A stretch of 64,000 nt of DNA from assembly GCA_045628945.1 (NCBI GenBank), contig JAZQQG010000022.1, forward strand, positions 20,420 through 84,419, given 5' to 3'. The notes beneath the pieces are model-generated. The model was not told where the DNA came from and did no database searches. It worked only from the letters and a program-made list of their open reading frames with translations. Positions 8,425-16,531 of this stretch are shown one piece after another. The stretch is from RGIG4034 sp045628945. Its GTDB lineage: Bacteria; Bacillota; Clostridia; Lachnospirales; Lachnospiraceae. The position numbers and the translations under genes were made by a program. Numbering within the stretch: the stretch's first letter is position 1; every line of letters begins with the position of its first letter.

Positions 8425-8689
8425 GAAACAGCCGATGCGAGTATGCGTCGGATGTCAGCACATGGGCAATAAAAAAGAAATGATGCGTGTCCTTAAGACG
8501 GTGGAAGGCGAGATTACGTTAGACAAAACCGGCAAAAAGAATGGACGAGGCGCGTATCTGTGCAAGTCGATGGATTGCCTTCAGTTAGCCAGAAAGAATC
8601 GTGGCCTGGAACGCTCCCTCAAGGTAAGCATTCCTGCAGAGGTATATGACAGACTGGCAGAGGAGTATGAGACCGGAGATGACGAATAG
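8405..8689 (+). CDS. ylxR: YlxR family RNA-binding protein (RnpM)
   Basis: A small (94 residues) basic RNA-binding protein of the YlxR/DUF448 family; the Bacillus homologue has been reported to bind and modulate RNase P. It has the family signatures RVCVGCQHMGNKKEMMRV, with paired cysteines, and GRGAYLC. The start is ATG 8405, inside the end of nusA; the much longer open frame upstream of it in this phase is a shadow of nusA. It overlaps the following gene by 11 bases, so translation of nusA, ylxR and ylxQ is likely coupled. Confidence 0.93.
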   Translation: MTKPITKKQPMRVCVGCQHMGNKKEMMRVLKTVEGEITLDKTGKKNGRGAYLCKSMDCLQLARKNRGLERSLKVSIPAEVYDRLAEEYETGDDE

Positions 8690-8987
8690 AGTATTGTCAA
8701 TGTTAGGATTGGCCGCGAAAGGTGGCAAGGTGGCGAGCGGGGAGTTCTCTACCGAAAAAGCCATCAAGGAATTCAAGGCTTATCTGGTTATTGTTGCGAC
8801 GGATTCTTCCGACAACACGAAGAAATCTTTCCGAGACGCATGTGCCTTTTATGAGGTTGAATATCGCGAGTATGCCGATAAGGAGACTCTGGGACATGCA
8901 ATCGGTAAGGAGATGCGCGCATCCGTTGCCATTACGGATGAAGGATTTGCCAAGGCAATCCTCAAAAAAATGGAAAATGTTATGTAG
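8679..8987 (+). CDS. ylxQ: L7Ae-family ribosomal protein YlxQ
   Basis: A 102-residue protein of the L7Ae/L30e/S12e/Gadd45 fold, which binds kink-turn RNA. The N-terminal MLGLAAKGGKVASGEFSTEKAI and the central VIVATDSSDNTKKSF match the family. The chosen start is ATG 8679, overlapping the ylxR stop; a further in-frame ATG at 8646 would add 11 residues not typical of the family. It lies 68 bases before infB. Its exact role is not settled; the constant position beside nusA and infB suggests a translation or RNA-processing function. Confidence 0.9.
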   Translation: MTNRVLSMLGLAAKGGKVASGEFSTEKAIKEFKAYLVIVATDSSDNTKKSFRDACAFYEVEYREYADKETLGHAIGKEMRASVAITDEGFAKAILKKMENVM

Positions 8988-9055
8988 AAGTATCGGGTAC
9001 GAATTCGTACCATCGCGTGAATCACGCATAGATCAGAAAGGGTAAGGTATATAGA

Positions 9056-12000
9056 ATGGCCAAAATGAAAGTCCATGAATTAGCAAAGGAGTTGGATGTA
9101 CAGAGTAAGGATGTCCTCTCCCTGCTTCAGGAAAAAGGCTATGATGTGAAAACAGCAAGCAGTGGCGTGGATGAGGATGCCATTGAAGCTGCGAAAAAAG
9201 CATTCGGTAAGAAAAACGCGCCTGCGGCAAAACCCGCAGAAGCTGTGAAGGAAGCTCCTGCAAAGTCTGCGGAAGCAACCAAACCGGCTTCGGAAGCTCC
9301 CAAGACGGCACCTGCAGAGGCACCCAAGGCAGCACCCGCGGAAGCACCGAAAAAGAAGAAGTCCATTATTATCATCAATAACGCTTCCGGACCGAAGAAT
9401 AACGGTGGCAATGGGAATCGTCCGGGCGGAAATCGCCCTCAGCAGAACAACAGTCCGATTTCCCGTCCGCTTATTAAACCGACCGGTAAGTATGTAAGCC
9501 CCAGCACACTTCCCCATCCCGAAGAGGAAAAGGAAGAAGTGAAGCCTGCAGTGACGGCTCCCGTAGAAGAGGTGAAGGCACCTGTAACGGTAGCGGAAAC
9601 GGCTCCTGCACCCAAGGAGGCAACTCCCGCACGGGAGGACAGACCTCAGAACCGTGAGGATAGAAGACCGCAGAACGGCAATCGTAATGAAGGCCCCAGA
9701 GCAAATGCACAGGGTCAGAACGGGAACCGTGTTTTTGTAAATAACGGATATCAGAATCGTCGTGACGGCCAGGGCGGCGGTTACAATCGTGACGGCCAGA
9801 ATGGTGGTTTCCGTGGCAATCGTGACGGCCAGAACGGCGGATATCGCGGGAATCGTGACGGTCAGAACGGCGGCTTCAACCGTGACGGCCAGGGCGGTGG
9901 TTTCAACCGTAACAACGGCCAGGGCGGGGGCTTTAACCGTGGCGGCCAGGGTGGCGGCTTCAACCGTGACGGTCAGGGCGGGGGCTTCAACCGCAACAAC
10001 GGCCAGGGTGGCGGTTTCAACCGTAACAACGGCCAGGGCGGCGGATTTAATCGTGACAACAACCGTTTCTTTGATAAGGATGCCGAGAACAGTCGTCAGG
10101 GCGGTGGCTTTAATCGCGGCGGCCAGAGACCCGGCGGTCCTCGTCCCGGTGGCGGTGACGCGCCGATGATGAGTTCGGATAAGAATCGTGACAGCCAGAG
10201 ACGTCTGAATCAGGAAAAGGATAAGAAGAATAAGAAGGATTACGCTTACGAGGAAGATAAGGAAATGTCCATGAGCAAGAAGGCCGGACGTTTCATCAAG
10301 CCTGAGCGTAAGGAAGAACCCGAAGAGGAGATTAAGGTAATTAAGGTTCCCGAGACCATTACCATTAAGGATCTTGCGGACAAGATGAAGATTCAGCCCT
10401 CCGCAATCGTTAAGAAGCTCTTCATGAAGGGACAGATTGTAACGGTTAACCAGGAAATCGACTTTGCCGAGGCAGAGGAGATTGCCATTGAATATGAGAT
10501 TATCTGTGAGCAGGAAGAGAAGGTCGACGTGATTGCAGAACTTCTGAAGGAAGACGAGGAAGATCCTGAGACCTTAACCAGTCGTCCTCCCGTAATCTGT
10601 GTTATGGGACATGTTGACCATGGTAAGACTTCCCTTTTGGATGCAATTCGTAAGACGAATGTGACGGAGAAGGAGGCCGGTGGTATTACACAGGCAATCG
10701 GTGCTTATACCGTTGTAGTTGACGGTAAGACCATCACCTTCCTGGATACCCCCGGACATGAAGCATTTACTGCAATGCGTATGCGTGGTGCAAACGCTAC
10801 CGATATTGCAATCCTTGTGGTTGCTGCAGACGATGGCGTAATGCCCCAGACGATTGAGGCAATTAACCATGCCAAGGCAGCAGGCGTTGAGATTATCGTT
10901 GCCGTGAATAAGGTGGATAAGCCCGGTGCCAATGTGGATCGTGTTAAGCAGGAATTAACCGAATATGGCCTGATTGCAGAGGATTGGGGTGGCAGCACGG
11001 TATTTGCTCCCGTATCCGCTAAGACCGGCCAGGGTATTCCGGAACTCTTAGAGATGATTCTTTTGTCTGCGGATATTTTAGAGCTGAAGGCAAATAAGAA
11101 TCGTAAGGCTCGTGGTATGGTCATCGAGGCAGAGCTGGATAAGGGAAGAGGTCCCGTTGCGACGGTTCTTGTTCAGAAGGGTACCTTACATGTCGGAGAT
11201 TTCATTTCCGCTGGTGCTTCTCATGGTAAGGTTCGTGCGATGGTAGATGATAAGGGCCGCCGAATTAAGGAAGCAACGCCTTCGACCCCTGTTGAGATTT
11301 TGGGTCTGGACGATGTTCCGAATGCAGGTGAAATCTTCATCGCCCATGCAAACGATAAGGAAGCCAAGTCCTATGCAGATACCTTTATTGCACAGAATAA
11401 GGTGAAGCTGTTGGATGAGACGAAGGTGAAGAGCAAGATGAGTCTGGATGACCTCTTTGGTCAGATTCAGGCCGGTAACTTAAAGGAACTGAACCTTATT
11501 GTTAAGGCAGATGTTCAGGGTTCTGTGGAAGCCGTTAAGGAGAGTTTACTGAAACTGTCCAACGAAGAGGTTGTGGTTAAGGTGATTCACAGCGGCGTTG
11601 GCGCAATCAATGAGTCGGATGTTATTCTGGCAAGTGCGTCCAATGCAATTATCATCGGTTTCAATGTTCGTCCGGATGCACAGGCAAAGAGTACCGGAGA
11701 GCGCGAGGGTGTAGATATCCGTCTGTACAAGGTAATCTACCAGGCAATCGAAGACGTTCAGGCGGCAATGAAGGGAATGTTAGATCCTGTATTTGAGGAG
11801 AAGGTAATCGGTCATGCAGAGGTACGTCAGATCTTCAAAGCCAGCGCGGTCGGAAATATCGCAGGTTCCTATGTCCTCGACGGTGTGTTCCAGCGTAACT
11901 GTAAGGTTCGCATCAGTCGTGAAGGCGAGCAGATCTTTGAAGGCGAGTTAGCATCCCTGAAGCGTTTCAAGGACGATGTGAAGGAAGTGAAGGCAGGCTT

Positions 12001-12088
12001 TGAATGCGGTCTTGTATTCGAAGGCTTTGACCAGATGCAGGAGCTTGATATCGTAGAAGCTTATATCATGGTAGAAGTTCCCCGCTAA
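9056..12088 (+). CDS. infB: Translation initiation factor IF-2, with an extended Gly/Arg/Asn repeat linker
   Basis: IF-2 is the GTPase that brings initiator tRNA to the ribosome and promotes subunit joining. The protein is 1010 residues, long for a Firmicute. In order: an IF2_N module (residues about 4-55), an Ala/Pro/Lys linker, a low-complexity segment of GGGFNRDGQ-type repeats from about 236 to 365, a charged segment, a second IF2_N module (about 437-490), then the GTPase with G1 GHVDHGKT near 518, G3 DTPGHE and G4 NKVD, and domains II-IV to the end. All key GTPase residues are present. The start ATG 9056 has AAGGGTAAGG upstream. The stop codon sits in the loop of a hairpin (12073-12103). 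Confidence 0.97.
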   Translation: MAKMKVHELAKELDVQSKDVLSLLQEKGYDVKTASSGVDEDAIEAAKKAFGKKNAPAAKPAEAVKEAPAKSAEATKPASEAPKTAPAEAPKAAPAEAPKKKKSIIIINNASGPKNNGGNGNRPGGNRPQQNNSPISRPLIKPTGKYVSPSTLPHPEEEKEEVKPAVTAPVEEVKAPVTVAETAPAPKEATPAREDRPQNREDRRPQNGNRNEGPRANAQGQNGNRVFVNNGYQNRRDGQGGGYNRDGQNGGFRGNRDGQNGGYRGNRDGQNGGFNRDGQGGGFNRNNGQGGGFNRGGQGGGFNRDGQGGGFNRNNGQGGGFNRNNGQGGGFNRDNNRFFDKDAENSRQGGGFNRGGQRPGGPRPGGGDAPMMSSDKNRDSQRRLNQEKDKKNKKDYAYEEDKEMSMSKKAGRFIKPERKEEPEEEIKVIKVPETITIKDLADKMKIQPSAIVKKLFMKGQIVTVNQEIDFAEAEEIAIEYEIICEQEEKVDVIAELLKEDEEDPETLTSRPPVICVMGHVDHGKTSLLDAIRKTNVTEKEAGGITQAIGAYTVVVDGKTITFLDTPGHEAFTAMRMRGANATDIAILVVAADDGVMPQTIEAINHAKAAGVEIIVAVNKVDKPGANVDRVKQELTEYGLIAEDWGGSTVFAPVSAKTGQGIPELLEMILLSADILELKANKNRKARGMVIEAELDKGRGPVATVLVQKGTLHVGDFISAGASHGKVRAMVDDKGRRIKEATPSTPVEILGLDDVPNAGEIFIAHANDKEAKSYADTFIAQNKVKLLDETKVKSKMSLDDLFGQIQAGNLKELNLIVKADVQGSVEAVKESLLKLSNEEVVVKVIHSGVGAINESDVILASASNAIIIGFNVRPDAQAKSTGEREGVDIRLYKVIYQAIEDVQAAMKGMLDPVFEEKVIGHAEVRQIFKASAVGNIAGSYVLDGVFQRNCKVRISREGEQIFEGELASLKRFKDDVKEVKAGFECGLVFEGFDQMQELDIVEAYIMVEVPR
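9762..10150 (+). repeat. In-gene tandem repeat coding GGGFNRDGQ units
   Basis: About a dozen imperfect units of 24-33 bases, built on GGCGG-TTC-AAC-CGT-GAC-GGC-CAG, code for Gly-Gly-Gly-Phe-Asn-Arg-Asp-Gly-Gln and variants such as FNRNNGQ and YRGNRDGQ. The phase stays a multiple of three throughout. Near-identical units make length changes by slippage or recombination likely. An open frame on the same strand in another phase over this stretch is a by-product of the repeat. Confidence 0.9.
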
Positions 12089-12103
12089 TGCGGCGGAACT
12101 TCT
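12073..12103 (+). other. Strong hairpin enclosing the infB stop codon
   Basis: The outer arms AGAAGTTCC and GGAACTTCT (9 bp) and inner arms CCGC/GCGG (4 bp, one bulged C) close on the loop TAAT, which contains the TAA stop of infB. No T-run follows, so it is not an intrinsic terminator. It sits in the 39-base infB-rbfA gap and could be an RNA processing or stability element. Confidence 0.65.
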
Positions 12104-12127
12104 GTCTCCGTGATATTGGAGATAAGT

Positions 12128-12502
12128 ATGAGAAAGAACAGTATTAAATCAACCAGAATTAATGAAGAGGTAATGCGTGAACTTGCCGAGATTATTCGTT
12201 CCGAAATTAAGGACCCGAGAATCCCGGTGGTAACCAGCGTTACCAATGTGGAAGTGGCACCGGATCTTAAGACCTGTAAGGCCTGGATCAGTGTTCTTGG
12301 CGATGCAGAGACCTGTCGCAATGCCATTGCGGGTTTGAGAAGCTCCGCAGGCTTTGTTCGTCGTGAGCTTGCCCATCGAATCAATCTTCGAAACACTCCC
12401 GAGATTACTTTTATCCTGGACCAGTCCATCGAGTATGGTGTGACGATGTCGAAGAAGATTGATGATGTCATGTCAAAAGAGCAGACAGAGGAAGAAGAAT
12501 GA
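12128..12502 (+). CDS. rbfA: Ribosome-binding factor A
   Basis: RbfA binds the 30S subunit and assists late 16S rRNA 5'-end maturation. The protein has 124 residues with a single KH-like fold and the family patterns RINEEVMRELAEIIRSEIKDPR near the start, CKAWISVLG, and a C-terminal RNTPEITFILDQSIEYG. The start ATG 12128 has GGAG six bases upstream; an in-frame ATG 18 bases earlier has none. Its stop overlaps the start of nrnA (ATGA). Confidence 0.95.
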   Translation: MRKNSIKSTRINEEVMRELAEIIRSEIKDPRIPVVTSVTNVEVAPDLKTCKAWISVLGDAETCRNAIAGLRSSAGFVRRELAHRINLRNTPEITFILDQSIEYGVTMSKKIDDVMSKEQTEEEE

Positions 12503-13476
12503 GTTCATTCGATCTATTAGCAGCAATCGGAGATGCGAAGGACATCGGGATTACCGGCCATATTCGCCCGGATGGAGACTGTATCGGCTCCTGCCTTGGT
12601 ATGCTTGGCTATCTTCGTAAAAAAGTAAAGAATGCCGTTTTTACGGTATATCTTGAGGATATTCCGACTATCTATGCGGACTATCCCGGAGCCGATTGTA
12701 TTATTTCCCGAGAACGCCTGGAATCCGATGAATGGAAAAATCATAAGCATGATTGTTTTCTTGTGTTGGATTGCAATGTGGAGAGAACCGGCTACGCGGT
12801 GGAATTCGTAAAGCGGGCAGATTGTATCGTCAATATCGACCATCACATTTCTAATGCGGAAGGCTCCGGAGATGTCAACCATGTTTGTCCCGAGGCCAGC
12901 AGCTGCTGCGAAGTAATCTATGAATTAATGGATCCGGCCGCGGTGGATTCGGATATTGCCATGTGTCTCTATTCCGGTATTGTAAGCGATAGCGGCGTAT
13001 TCCAATATTCCAGCACCTCGAAGCGTACCATGGAGATCGGTGGGGAACTGATTGCGACCGGAATCGATTTTCCGACGCTGGTGCGGAAAACCTTCTATGA
13101 GAAGTCCATGGTGCAGAATCGTTTGCTTGGACATGCGTTGTTGGATGCAAAACTTCACCTTGACGGGAAGGTAATCAGTTCCTATATCAGTAAAGAACTG
13201 ATGGACCGTTATGAGGCAAGACCGAAGCATTTAGACGGCATTGCAAGTCAACTTCGCAATACCCGAGGCGTCGAGTGTGCGATTTTTATCTATGACCTTG
13301 GCGATGGAGAATTGAAGGTATCCCTTCGAACCGATTATTCCGTGGATGCATCGGTAATTTCGGTTCGATTCGGTGGCGGAGGGCATGCAAGAGCCGCAGG
13401 CTTCAATGCCAAGGAGACGCCCGAAGGACTGCTTCAGATTCTTTTGCCTATGATTGAGGAGCAATTGTGCCAATAA
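12499..13476 (+). CDS. nrnA: Bifunctional oligoribonuclease / PAP phosphatase NrnA
   Basis: A DHH-family phosphoesterase of 325 residues that degrades very short RNAs and dephosphorylates 3'-phosphoadenosine 5'-phosphate. The N-terminal DHH domain contains HIRPDGDCIGS, VLDCN and the signature DHH in NIDHHISN; the C-terminal DHHA1 domain ends in GGGGHARAAGF. All metal-binding positions look intact. It overlaps rbfA by four bases (ATGA) and truB by ten, so it is translated as part of the chain. This location between rbfA and truB is common in Clostridia. Confidence 0.93.
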   Translation: MSSFDLLAAIGDAKDIGITGHIRPDGDCIGSCLGMLGYLRKKVKNAVFTVYLEDIPTIYADYPGADCIISRERLESDEWKNHKHDCFLVLDCNVERTGYAVEFVKRADCIVNIDHHISNAEGSGDVNHVCPEASSCCEVIYELMDPAAVDSDIAMCLYSGIVSDSGVFQYSSTSKRTMEIGGELIATGIDFPTLVRKTFYEKSMVQNRLLGHALLDAKLHLDGKVISSYISKELMDRYEARPKHLDGIASQLRNTRGVECAIFIYDLGDGELKVSLRTDYSVDASVISVRFGGGGHARAAGFNAKETPEGLLQILLPMIEEQLCQ

Positions 13477-14396
13477 GAAGTGGAATTATTAATGTGTATA
13501 AAGAAAAAGGATTTACCTCCTTCGATGTGATTGCCAAGTTACGTGGAATTCTGAAGGAACGTAAACTTGGCCACACCGGTACACTGGACCCGGATGCTAC
13601 GGGGGTGTTGCCGGTTTGTGTGCGAAGTGCGACGAAGGTGTGTGATCTTTTGACAGAAAAAGACAAAACCTACGTAGCGACAATGCAACTTGGAATTACC
13701 ACAGATACGTTGGATTTAAGCGGGCAGGTTCTGTCTTCTAAGCCTTTCGAGACCGACGTGGAGAAGATTCGAGAGGCTATTCTTTTTTATGTGGGAGAGT
13801 ATGATCAGGTGCCACCGATGTATTCGGCCCTGAAAGTCAACGGACAGAAGCTTTGTGACCTTGCCAGAGCCGGCAAGGAGGTAGAGCGTCAAGCCAGACG
13901 CGTGACAATTCATTCGATTGAGATTCTTCGTATGGAACTTCCAGAGGTGGAATTTCGGGTCCATTGTTCGAAGGGGACCTATATCCGTTCCCTGTGTGAT
14001 GATATCGGCAGACGTCTCGGCTGCGGAGCTGCAATGAAGACTTTGGTACGTACACAGGTATCGGTATTTTCGATTGAGGGAGCGTACCACCTGGAGCGAT
14101 TAGAGCAACTTATGCAGGAAGGCCGAATTGAGGAGGCAATCTTGCCGGTAGACTGCCTGTTTGATTATCCGAAGGCCCGCATTGTGGGAGCAGGACAGAA
14201 GAAGGCGTTGGACAACGGCAATCGATTCGCAGGAGAAGTGTTATCGGCACAGATCGAACCTGCGTCGGATGCAGGAAAGGGTACCGGGCTTCCGGCACTT
14301 TTACGAGTATACTATGAGGACGGAACCTTTGCGGCCATCTACGAGAGGACGGACGAAGGAGACTACAAGCCTCTGAAGATGTTTCTCGACCGATAA
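13467..14396 (+). CDS. truB: tRNA pseudouridine synthase B
   Basis: TruB makes pseudouridine 55 in the T loop of elongator tRNAs. The protein has 309 residues with the catalytic motif GHTGTLDPDATGVLP (Asp of LDPDA), the second motif KTYVATMQLG, and VHCSKGTYIRSL, followed by a short C-terminal PUA-like part. The start is a GTG at 13467 inside the end of nrnA, with GAGGAG five bases before it; no upstream ATG fits better. The stop overlaps an ATG (TAATGA) that is not thought to be the real ribF start. Confidence 0.95.
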   Translation: MPIRSGIINVYKEKGFTSFDVIAKLRGILKERKLGHTGTLDPDATGVLPVCVRSATKVCDLLTEKDKTYVATMQLGITTDTLDLSGQVLSSKPFETDVEKIREAILFYVGEYDQVPPMYSALKVNGQKLCDLARAGKEVERQARRVTIHSIEILRMELPEVEFRVHCSKGTYIRSLCDDIGRRLGCGAAMKTLVRTQVSVFSIEGAYHLERLEQLMQEGRIEEAILPVDCLFDYPKARIVGAGQKKALDNGNRFAGEVLSAQIEPASDAGKGTGLPALLRVYYEDGTFAAIYERTDEGDYKPLKMFLDR

Positions 14397-14455
14397 TGAA
14401 GTGCTCCGATTGGATGCAAAAGACAGAAGCTTGTCGGTTGGAATCGGGAGATACC

Positions 14456-15397
14456 ATGAAGATTATTCAGCAATTGAACTGCATAGAGGGACGTACCGCA
14501 GTTGCCATCGGGAAGTTTGACGGCCTGCATATCGGACATCGGCTGATTTTGGACGGTCTGCAGGAAGCGAAGCGACAGGACCCGACACTTCAGACAACGG
14601 TATTTACTTTTTCACCTTCTCCGGCGGTGTTTTTCGGGGGGAAGGATGTGAAGGAGCTATTTACCCAATCCGAGAAAAGAACCACCATGGAAGAACTGGG
14701 AATCGATTGCCTGGTGGAGTATCCCTTTGACCGTGAAGGCGCGGCGTGTGAGCCGGAGACGTTTATTCGCCACATTTTGTGCGAACTTTTGCATGCAAAG
14801 GTTGTGGTATGTGGGAAGGATGTTTCTTTTGGCAAAGGAGGAAGAGGAGATCTCTACCTGTTGGAGAAACTTGCCGGAGAATGCGGCTATCAGGTGCTTG
14901 CGGTGGATAAGGTGCAAGTCTCCATAGAAGGTCGTCCGATGGAAGTAAGTTCCAGCCTTGCAAGAGAATTAATCACCGCCGGTAAAATGGAACTCGCGAA
15001 TTCTATATTATGTAAACCGTACTCCTTTTGCGGGACGGTGGAACGTGGTACCGGAATCGGCCATAAGGATCTTCTCCCGACCGTGAATCTTGTGCCGGAA
15101 GAGGGGAAACTTTTGCCACCGAGAGGCGTCTATGTTTCCCGGGTTTGTGTGGAGGGTGTCGTGTATGGAGGAATTACCAATATCGGCTGTAAGCCAACGG
15201 TTTCTACAGAGAACCGAATCGGCATTGAAACCTTTCTTTACGACTTTGACGGGAATCTCTATGACAAACCGATTGAGGTATCGTTGCTTAAGTGGACCCG
15301 ACCGGAAAAGACCTTTTCCGGACTGGCGGAGCTGATGGAGCAATTACGACAGGATGAAGCGGACGGAAGGGCATGGTTTATGGCGCATCCGCTTTGA
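14456..15397 (+). CDS. ribF: Bifunctional riboflavin kinase / FAD synthetase
   Basis: Makes FMN from riboflavin and FAD from FMN. The N-terminal nucleotidyltransferase domain carries GKFDGLHIGH (HIGH-like) and the S-S-x-x-R pattern as VSSSLARELI; the C-terminal kinase domain carries GTVERGTGIGHKDLLPTVNL and ends with a typical helix. The start is ATG 14456, with GGGAG five bases before it, giving 313 residues. An ATG at 14396 overlaps the truB stop but would add 20 residues unlike the family. It is the last gene of the conserved translation operon before the unusual cassette. Confidence 0.94.
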   Translation: MKIIQQLNCIEGRTAVAIGKFDGLHIGHRLILDGLQEAKRQDPTLQTTVFTFSPSPAVFFGGKDVKELFTQSEKRTTMEELGIDCLVEYPFDREGAACEPETFIRHILCELLHAKVVVCGKDVSFGKGGRGDLYLLEKLAGECGYQVLAVDKVQVSIEGRPMEVSSSLARELITAGKMELANSILCKPYSFCGTVERGTGIGHKDLLPTVNLVPEEGKLLPPRGVYVSRVCVEGVVYGGITNIGCKPTVSTENRIGIETFLYDFDGNLYDKPIEVSLLKWTRPEKTFSGLAELMEQLRQDEADGRAWFMAHPL

Positions 15398-15422
15398 CGA
15401 AGTTTGCGGGATATAGTACAAT
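15394..15422 (+). promoter_or_regulatory. Promoter of the NlpC/P60 cassette
   Basis: -35 TTGACG at 15394-15399, overlapping the end of ribF, a spacer of exactly 17, and -10 TACAAT at 15417-15422. The expected start of transcription, about seven bases after the -10, falls on or next to the ATG of the following gene at 15429. Confidence 0.75.
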
Positions 15423-15428
15423 AACAGT

Positions 15429-16511
15429 ATGAAAATTCTTAGATTATGCAAAAAAAGAATCGGTGCCCTCTTGCTGGTTATTCTTTTTGGATGGATCGGT
15501 ACGGCAGACACATATGCCATGGAGTCTCGCAGTATCGGAGCGGCTGAGGTGTTAAATACGGTGGATGATATCTCCCCTACGGAGTGGCAATTGTGGGAAT
15601 TTATGAGGTCGGAGGACTTCGCGGAGAATTATGCACCTTTTTATGCGAATGAGCCGGTTGCGGTTCCGCATTGGGGATATTACACTTTAGGTGTATGCAA
15701 GGTGGATAAGGCCAAAGTCTACCTCACAGAGTCCGACTCCGGGAAGGAAGCCGGCCAGATGCAGAAGGGCTTTGGTTGCGAGATTGTGAATGAGACGGAC
15801 AATTTTTATTATATCGTTTCGGGCAATCTGTCCGGATATATTAAGAAGTCCGCTATCGCCATTGAGGATGAGGCGATGGAACTTGGCGCACAATATGAGA
15901 AGTTAACGGCCACGGTGACGGCGAAGAATCTGAAGATTCGTTCCGGCCCCGGCACGAAATACAAGCGAATCAGTATGGTAAAAAAGCGTACCAGTCTTCC
16001 GGTCGTCGAGGAACTTGCCGATAAGGGCTGGGTACAGGTCGAATTCGATGAGAGTTCGGATTGCTATGTTTCGATGGATTATGTGAATATCGGTTATACG
16101 TTAGAGACCGGATTAACTATGATGGAAGTGCGTTACGGCAGAGGTGTTACGGATGTCGGAGTATCCATTGCGGAATATGCGCAGCAGTTCATCGGAAATC
16201 CGTATGTCTGGGGAGGCTCCTCGTTAACGAAGGGGGCGGACTGCTCCGGATTTACCATGACGATTTTCAAAAAATACGGTGTTAAATTGACCCATTCCGC
16301 CAGAGCACAGTCAAAGTGCGGAATTGCGGTATCGGTGAAAGATCTGAAACCGGGAGATTTGGTTTTTTATTCCAATGAGTCCGGTATTAATCATGTGACC
16401 ATCTATATCGGCAACGGCGAAGTGTGCCATGCAAGTTCGCCGAAGACCGGAATTATTGTAACAAAGCTAAACTATCGTAAGGTTACTTGTTGCAGAAGAT
16501 TGATCTATTAG
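15429..16511 (+). CDS. Secreted NlpC/P60 cell-wall hydrolase with SH3 domains
   Basis: A 360-residue exported peptidoglycan hydrolase, probably a D,L-endopeptidase cutting stem peptides. A signal peptide covers residues 1 to about 31 (basic start, hydrophobic core GALLLVILFGWIG, probable cut near TYA-ME). A bacterial SH3-like region follows, including one with the usual NLKIRSGPGTKY pattern near 160. The C-terminal NlpC/P60 domain has catalytic Cys272 in ADCSGF, His322 in NHVTIYIG and His334 in CHAS. The start is fixed by the signal peptide, yet no ribosome binding site precedes it and the -10 box ends only six bases upstream. It stands at the head of the cassette between ribF and rpsO. Confidence 0.9.
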   Translation: MKILRLCKKRIGALLLVILFGWIGTADTYAMESRSIGAAEVLNTVDDISPTEWQLWEFMRSEDFAENYAPFYANEPVAVPHWGYYTLGVCKVDKAKVYLTESDSGKEAGQMQKGFGCEIVNETDNFYYIVSGNLSGYIKKSAIAIEDEAMELGAQYEKLTATVTAKNLKIRSGPGTKYKRISMVKKRTSLPVVEELADKGWVQVEFDESSDCYVSMDYVNIGYTLETGLTMMEVRYGRGVTDVGVSIAEYAQQFIGNPYVWGGSSLTKGADCSGFTMTIFKKYGVKLTHSARAQSKCGIAVSVKDLKPGDLVFYSNESGINHVTIYIGNGEVCHASSPKTGIIVTKLNYRKVTCCRRLIY

Positions 16512-16531
16512 TCAAAGGGGAGTTCATATCG

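Noticed and set aside
9762..10169. 135-codon open frame in another phase over the infB repeat
   Set aside because: It is low in complexity and arises because the repeat length is a multiple of three, which keeps alternative frames open.
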